A DNA stretch of 32,616 nucleotides from Stentor coeruleus (taxonomy: Eukaryota; Ciliophora; Heterotrichea; Heterotrichida; Stentoridae), in contig MPUH01000832.1 in the NCBI GenBank assembly GCA_001970955.1, positions 1 through 32,616 on the forward strand, given 5' to 3'. A program made the translations under genes and the position numbers. Below, one piece after another: positions 27,515 to 32,616 of the stretch (the stretch's first letter is position 1; every line of letters begins with the position of its first letter). Under the pieces are notes generated by a model, which was given only the letters and a program-made list of their open reading frames with translations, was not told where the DNA came from and did not search any database.

Positions 27515-28785
27515 TTATTTTAAGTGAAAATTTATTATAGGATGTATGATGTGTATTAATTAGATTGTTGAAATGAAAATATTTTATATTTAATTTTCTA
27601 AATGGATTGTCGATATTTTAATAAGTTTTTAGTTTTTTTTATAACTAAAATCTATGATTTGATAAAAATTAGGGAAAATTATTATTATAAGATACCCATT
27701 TTATCTTTATTACGGTNAAGTTTTTAGTTTTTTTTATAACTAAAATCTATTACAAGTTTTATGATTTGATAAAAATTAGGGAAAATTATTATTATAAGAT
27801 ACCCATTTTATCTTTATTACGGTAATATTAGTTAATTTTAATATAAACTTTTTGTCGATAAAATATCACTGAAATTAATAGTTTTTTATGATTATATATG
27901 ATTTAAGAAAACTTATCAAAGAGTTTTTAATCAAATAATTATTCTTTAGTTAAGTAATTTCATATTTTTTAGAAAAATTATCTTGTTAGAACTTTACAAT
28001 TTTTTATATACAAATTCGTGACAATTTTTTATTAACTCAGCAAATACTCAAAAATCGACTTGGTTTTTATAAGGATCTTTTTTTGCTATAATCGATGTAA
28101 ATTATATATTATTTGCTGTAATAAAAAAAGTTTTACTGCTATTTATAAATTAAAGAAATATACAATTTTTTTCAGTTTATGATATCTTTCTGTTAGAATA
28201 TCTTCTTAACTTTATATTGATTTTTATATTACCCAAACTTTTTCTTTTTTGTATTCTAATAGTTTCTAACCTACTAAATCTGTATACCCTAAACTATTTG
28301 TGGATTTTATACTTAAAGCATAATATTCTTATCCAAAGTATTTTAATCAAACCATTACATAAATTATAAAAAAAACCTAGAACATTTTAAAAGCTGTTTA
28401 TTGTAATAAAAATCTATGTATTTTAAATATCCAACTCATTTCTGAAAAAAAATATCACATATATATCTAAAACTTTCAAAATGGGATTTTAAAACAGATA
28501 AGAAAATGTTATATTCAAGCATAAAACCTTCTAAAAACACAAATATTTACAACTTCACAAATTTAAAAATCCATACAAATTCTTTTCCAAAAAATATTAA
28601 AAAACCTTTCTTTCAAACAAAATTTTTCCTTAATAAAGCATGGATTTTTCCTTAATAATCAAAATTTTTAACTATAAAACTTAAGTCATCTAAAATAATT
28701 TCCCTAGTTAAAATTATGGGAAAATTTAAACAAGATGCACAACTAATAGCCATAAATAATGATTATATGGAAATAATTAATATAA
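27515..28785. other. Gene-poor A/T-rich spacer containing a scaffold join
   Basis: No coding frame of note. It contains the N-flanking duplication at 27623-27823. From about 28230 to 28640 the plus strand is poor in G and C-richer, like other 5' flanks of plus genes here. No tRNA-like or snRNA-like box was found by eye. Confidence 0.45.
27623..27823. repeat. Direct duplication around a single N (scaffold join)
   Basis: Bases 27623-27716 recur at 27718-27823 with N at 27717 between them. The copies match except for 12 extra nt (about TACAAGTTTTAT) in the second. This looks like an unmerged contig overlap; the indel may be allelic or an assembly error. Confidence 0.8.
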
Positions 28786-29016
28786 ATGGGCTGCAGCGTA
28801 TTTAAGCAAAAATCGCAAAACCTATCAGTTAAAAGGCAAAAGATTATAGAAACTATTTCTTCAGAAATCCTTTATTTAAACCGAATCAAGTTTCATGATA
28901 TCCTTCAAGCAAAAAGCCAGATAAACAAAAAAAAAATTCTTAATGCTCCTATCTTGAACATAACAAAAAGTAGCCTTTATACAAGAAGACTTTCAAGGAA
29001 TGGAGAATACTCTTAA
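28786..29016 (+). CDS. Small MGCS-start protein, paralog A (76 aa)
   Basis: Function unknown. It begins MGCSVFKQKSQ, with Gly2 for myristoylation, Cys3 for palmitoylation and a basic stretch that would help membrane binding. A second conserved block near residues 46-71 has INKKK, then P, L, TKSSLY and RRLSR. Both blocks recur at matching positions in the protein at 30467, so the two are paralogs, and this shared protein-level pattern is the best evidence that both are real genes. It is Lys/Ile/Ser-rich without a known domain. Long spacers lie on both sides. Confidence 0.72.
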   Translation: MGCSVFKQKSQNLSVKRQKIIETISSEILYLNRIKFHDILQAKSQINKKKILNAPILNITKSSLYTRRLSRNGEYS

Positions 29017-30466
29017 GCCAAGATTATTTAAATTTAGATATCGTCTAATATAAAATTATAGTTAAAATTCATTGTCTTACTAAATCCTTTATAATCTATA
29101 TCATAGTCTGAAGAATAAAATTTACAAGAGATGTCTAAAATAAAGAGCATTTGATTTGTTACAAAATAAAAGACTTTGTATATATAGGAAAAACTATAGG
29201 ATAATTATTTTGTATGAAAATTAAGCATTTATGATAATGATAACTTTTCTTAGATTGTTGAAAATCAGAACTTGCATTTTTGTGATTGAATGATTTGGGA
29301 AGAGGAGGATTTAAGAAGAATTTTTCATGAAATAAAATTTAATTATTAAGAGCTGGGTGAATTTTATAAAGTTATGGAAGAAATAGTTACAAATTTCACC
29401 CTTTATTATAATAATTTTATGTTAAATTTGTTGTTTAGCGTTGTAATTGAAGGGGAATTATGATGAAATATTTTAGATAGGATGAATGATTTTATGAGTA
29501 CTGATTTTGTGATTCTTGATTTTTTTTGTATTTTAATATATGCTGATGATATTTTTTGAGTAAAAAGAGACTTTAGAGTTTGGGTGTTTGTTAAAAGGAT
29601 TGTTTTTATTTGTTTTTAAAGTATATTTAGCTTATTAAGAGATTTATAAAAGGTATCAGAAGAATATAAACTTTCATTTATATGTATAGCTTCAGTACTA
29701 AAATTTGTTATAAAATTATCTCAAAACCAAATATCTTATATCTACGGTAAAGAAACAAAGATTATTACAAAATATCTTAAAAGCAAATATCTTATATCTA
29801 AGGTAAAGAAACAAAGATTATTACAAAATATCAAACCTTAAAAGTACAATTTTAAAATAAATGCACTTTTATAACACTAAAAAAAGTGATGAAATTCTCT
29901 TTACTAATCTTATATATATGAAAAAAATTCTAAAGTAACTAAATGTTTTTAATAATTTACATCAAAATATATACAATTTTCCTTTATCATACATTAATAC
30001 ACTTCAATTTTTATATAAGCTTTTCCTTCCCTCAAAAAACTATAAAATTATAAAAATCATACCTTTAGATGAATTTCTTTTCTAAACCTCATAAGCAATT
30101 TTTTTTTACCAAAACCTCAATATTCATATCTTAAACATACTTAATCTAAAATCTCATCAAAAGATTTAAAATCTATATAAACTTTACCTTAAAAGTAATA
30201 ATCTTATATACAAACTATAAATAAATAATTATATTCCACATATAAATAATATATATTCACATCACTTTTATAAAACTATGATAATTGCAAAATTTAAGGA
30301 TTTTGTATTCAATTTACTTTGCCAGGATGCAAAATAGCAGTAAATTTAGTTTTCAAAAATGGCACTCACTGGAAAATATGCAGTAATTTACGTTCAGTTT
30401 TAAGCAAATTAATTTCAATTAGTACCAGCTGTAATCTTAAAAATATAATAACAAATAAACAAATAA
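29017..30466. other. Gene-poor spacer between the MGCS paralogs
   Basis: The first ~600 nt are G/T-rich and the last ~600 nt C/A-rich with few G (29941-30060: about 2 G and 19 C), consistent with a 3' flank followed by a 5' flank of plus genes. It contains a 56-nt tandem duplication at 29728-29832. No other gene is seen. Confidence 0.45.
29728..29832. repeat. Tandem duplication, 56-nt period
   Basis: Two copies beginning CAAATATCTTATATCTA, at 29728 and 29784. About 49 nt match with one substitution (CGG versus AGG), after which the second copy diverges. Confidence 0.8.
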
Positions 30467-30724
30467 ATGGGCTGTAGTGGAATAAAATCAAAGTCACAAG
30501 TTTCTGTAAGCATAAAAAATCTAATGCTTGAGACCAGCTCTATGAATCCAATAAAGGCTAAAAGATCTCAGTTTTATACTAAACTTTCAGAAAAAGAGCT
30601 GATAAATAAGAAGAAAATGCAGCATGTCCCTAAACTGGATATGACAAAAAGTGGATTGTATGCTAACAGAATGTCGAAAGCTAAGATAATTACAGCGTTA
30701 ACTCGATCTATGCAAATCGAATGA
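30467..30724 (+). CDS. Small MGCS-start protein, paralog B (85 aa)
   Basis: Function unknown. It begins MGCSGIKSKSQVSVS and carries the same C-terminal block as the protein at 28786: LINKKK, P-x-L, MTKSGLY, NRMSK. It extends ~12 residues further (IITALTRSMQIE). The likely lipidated N terminus and conserved Ser/Thr/Lys block suggest a small membrane-tethered regulator or kinase target, which is inference. The ATG follows AACAAATAAACAAATAA. A 72-nt tandem duplication starts just after its stop. Confidence 0.72.
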   Translation: MGCSGIKSKSQVSVSIKNLMLETSSMNPIKAKRSQFYTKLSEKELINKKKMQHVPKLDMTKSGLYANRMSKAKIITALTRSMQIE

Positions 30725-31514
30725 GAGAATTTAATAACAAACTAAGTTAATTTAAAACTTTTTTAGCATAAAATCATAATTTTTATATTCAGCTGGGTGA
30801 ATTTAATAACAAACTAAGTTAATTTAAAACTTTTTTAGCATAAAATCATAATTTTTATATTCAGCTGTGTGATTAGAGTTAAATAGCTTGGGAGTTCAAC
30901 ATTTTTATTAGAATCTTTAAAAGAAATTTTATGAATTTATGAAATTTAACAATTCATGAAGATTTTTTGATTTGTATGTGTTGATAAAAGTTGATTTATA
31001 GTTTATAGAAAGGTTTGCGATGTTTTAAAGACGATAATTTGTGTTTTTATTTTGAAAAAAAAAAAATTTATAGTCATATCGAAGTTTTAAGCCTTTTATT
31101 ATGAATAGGAAATATTAAAGCTTTTTTTCTGAAATTATTGAATCTGTAATTATCAAATAAAAATTTTTATGATTTATTTTAATATGAAGCATACCAAAGT
31201 TATCGATTTTTTAAGGAAAAACTATATATCAATTTATAATATTCTTTATACTTAAAAAGCTTCTCCACCCTGCAATCACACTAAAAACTTAAACAAAAAA
31301 TAATTTACCAGCATAAAATCACCTCAATTTTCCATTCATAAAACAAAATCCCTAAAAACTTAAAGTATTCCTCCTATCTTTAAATTCAATCCGAACTTTA
31401 AAAATCAGCCTATACATCTCATATTTCCTATACAATAAACTCTACAACTCAATTCACTTCCTATAAAAAAAACCCTTTTTCTTATCCCAATTATTCAATC
31501 AAAAAAATTGTATG
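30725..31514. other. Convergent spacer with a tandem duplication
   Basis: It runs between the ends of paralog B (plus) and the ankyrin gene (minus). The left part (about 30870-31160) is G/T-rich and the right part (31260-31510) strikingly C/A-rich on the plus strand, as two 3' flanks should be. No gene is seen. Confidence 0.45.
30727..30870. repeat. Tandem duplication, two 72-nt copies
   Basis: Copies at 30727-30798 and 30799-30870 begin GAATTTAATAAC and differ by about one base at the end (GCTGGGT versus GCTGTGT). The first copy overlaps the region right after the paralog B stop. Confidence 0.85.
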
Positions 31515-32471
31515 CTAATTATCACTCTCCGCAAACCCAACTTTTTTCAAGTGTTTATGAAACAAAGCTTTGACTTCAGCTCTCGTCACTCCTTCAAAAA
31601 TCCTAGTTCCAGCCCTAGTCTTAACACGAAAGCTAGCTTTATTTAACAACAACAAGTCAATCATCTCAAGATTTTCAGCTCTTACAGCAAGAAATAAAGG
31701 TGATCTACCAATCTATATAATTTTTACATAATCCAAACTATCAATCCAAGTTCCAGCCGCTAGTAATATTCTAACAATCCTAGTATGTCCTCTTCTTACT
31801 GCCCAATGTAATGCAGATTGTCCTGATCCATCAAAAATATGGGCAAACCATTTATTTGACTCAAGCATCAAAGTCACTTTTTCATGATTTCCTTCTTTAC
31901 ATGCTGTTAAAAATTCCCTACTATTTCCTATCCCATAAGGCACACCAGGTAATATTTCATTTATTTTCGTTAGTATCATCGGGTCTATTTTTAAAGAAGC
32001 ATAATGTCTTATGCATGACATTACCCGACGAAATCTTTCTTTTATCATCATTTTATGAGTTTTTCCTAGGCTTTGTGATGTGATTGTATGATTTTTTATT
32101 ATAAAATCTTTGTTGTTTACTTTTTCTGAAATGCTTGTATTTGCATTTGCTAAGTTATCATGAGTTGTTGTTGTGAAGAATTTTCTTGATAGTTGATGTT
32201 CACTTATGATGTTATTAGTGAATTTGTTTTTTGATGGAGAATATCGACCTGATAAATGTTCTGTGTTTTCAGCTTTTGGGTTTATGATTTTAACTCGAGT
32301 GGTGAAGATTTTATTGGTTAGCTGCCTTTGTTGATGGTTTATTGAGAAAAAGTAACTTTTTAGTTGCTGTTGGCGGATTTTAAGGCTTTTGCGGAAGGGG
32401 TTTTGATGGAAGATTTGAAGACTTTCTCTTTGGGATAGGTTTGAGATAAGGGCTGTGTTTTGATAGATCAA
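31515..32471 (-). CDS. Ankyrin-repeat protein, one intron, 5' end unresolved
   Basis: The N-terminal ~130 residues are Ser/Asn/Lys-rich and probably disordered, followed by a basic helix (KMMIKERFRRVMSCIRHYAS). Ankyrin repeats start at NSREFLTACKEGNHEKVTLM, then GQSALHWAVRRGHTRIVRIL. The frame stops at TAG in 31715-31713, but the 15-nt intron 31713-31727 accounts for it: splicing gives DSLDY-IGRSPLFLAVRAEN, a proper third repeat, and continues 65 codons to TAG at 31517-31515. The frame is open beyond 32471, but I find no ATG between there and the window end, so the start probably lies beyond an upstream intron or outside the window. Ankyrin repeats mediate protein binding; no function is assigned. 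Confidence 0.8.
31713..31727 (-). other. 15-nt spliceosomal intron (GTAAAAATTATATAG)
   Basis: Phase 0, between Tyr and Ile codons. Splicing restores an ankyrin repeat (G-x-SPLFLA). Confidence 0.9.
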
Positions 32472-32518
32472 TGGAGTGGGTAATGTGTGTTTTGATAGAT
32501 CAATGGAGTGGGTAATGT
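32461..32518. repeat. Tandem duplication, 32-nt period
   Basis: The unit TGATAGATCAATGGAGTGGG with the following TAATGT occurs at 32461 and again at 32493. It sits at the unresolved 5' end of the ankyrin gene and shifts frame, since 32 is not a multiple of 3. Confidence 0.8.
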
Positions 32519-32616
32519 AGAAACTGATTTGAGGATGTTGGAGGATGCGTTTTTTAAAGGACTTTTAAGGGTTATACAGTGAGAATAGGTTTTTTTTCTT
32601 TGTGGTAAAGAAAGAA

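Noticed and set aside
4895-31727. TAG reassigned to an amino acid, since several genes continue in frame after TAG
   Set aside because: In each case the TAG ends an exactly 15-nt block beginning GT, and dropping the whole block restores family sequence. TAG also ends genes properly, for example the doubled TAG at 22996.
1-32616. tRNA, snRNA or rRNA genes, CRISPR arrays, transposons
   Set aside because: I looked for TTCGA-type T-loop boxes, regularly spaced repeats, transposase motifs and terminal inverted repeats by eye and found none convincing. A covariance-model search could still find a divergent small RNA.

Overview
The window looks like macronuclear DNA of a heterotrich ciliate of the Stentor type. 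It is AT-rich and gene-dense on both strands, and it uses the standard code: TAA, TAG and TGA all end genes and no in-frame stop has to be read as sense. Seven genes become complete only when a 15-nt intron of the form GTRNNNNNTANNTAG is removed. Fifteen-nt introns with the standard code are known from Stentor coeruleus; the genus is my inference.

Layout, left to right. At 1-2562 lies the 3' part of a UPF1-like SF1 helicase, broken by a -1 frame change. Then come a small ubiquitin-fold protein (2813-3163), a C2HC-finger coiled-coil protein (3516-4424, minus), an unknown basic protein with one intron (4775-5767, minus), an unknown basic coiled-coil protein (6381-6962) and VPS52 of the GARP/EARP tethering complexes (7004-8860). 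A small unknown MGN-protein sits 6 nt downstream of an Rpp38/L7Ae-like protein (9074-10004, minus). These are followed by a coiled-coil protein (10449-11651) and a CNNM/DUF21-CBS membrane protein (12165-13310).

The middle holds an SPP/SPPL-like intramembrane protease that has lost one catalytic aspartate (13350-14687, minus) and a DOMON-b561-b5-FAD/NAD reductase fusion (14751-16889, minus). After a gene-poor gap come a tiny MGC-protein (18202-18411, minus), a PH-LRR protein (18750-20780, minus), a Prx5-like protein without its peroxidatic cysteine (20859-21428, minus) and a long charged coiled-coil protein (21520-22998). Then follow an AGC kinase with an acylation-type N terminus (23227-24330), a CaaX-ending protein (24352-24981, minus), an MFSD1-like transporter (25375-26772, minus), SSNA1/DIP13 (27011-27346, minus) and RNA polymerase subunit RPABC4 (27371-27514).

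The last 5 kb is sparse. It holds two paralogous short MGCS-proteins (28786-29016 and 30467-30724) in long A/T-rich spacers, and an ankyrin protein (31515-32471, minus) whose 5' end is unresolved. Spacing is otherwise very tight: start codons 24 nt apart, tandem genes 6 and 41 nt apart, convergent genes 21 and 39 nt apart. I see no operon-like functional grouping. Recurrent themes are membrane traffic and lysosome-type transport (VPS52, MFSD1-like), lipid-anchored proteins (MGC/MGN and CaaX), coiled-coil or ciliary proteins (SSNA1, the coiled-coil genes), and two enzyme folds with altered catalytic residues. G/C strand skew follows gene orientation through much of the window. Two single-N positions flanked by duplicated sequence look like scaffold joins.
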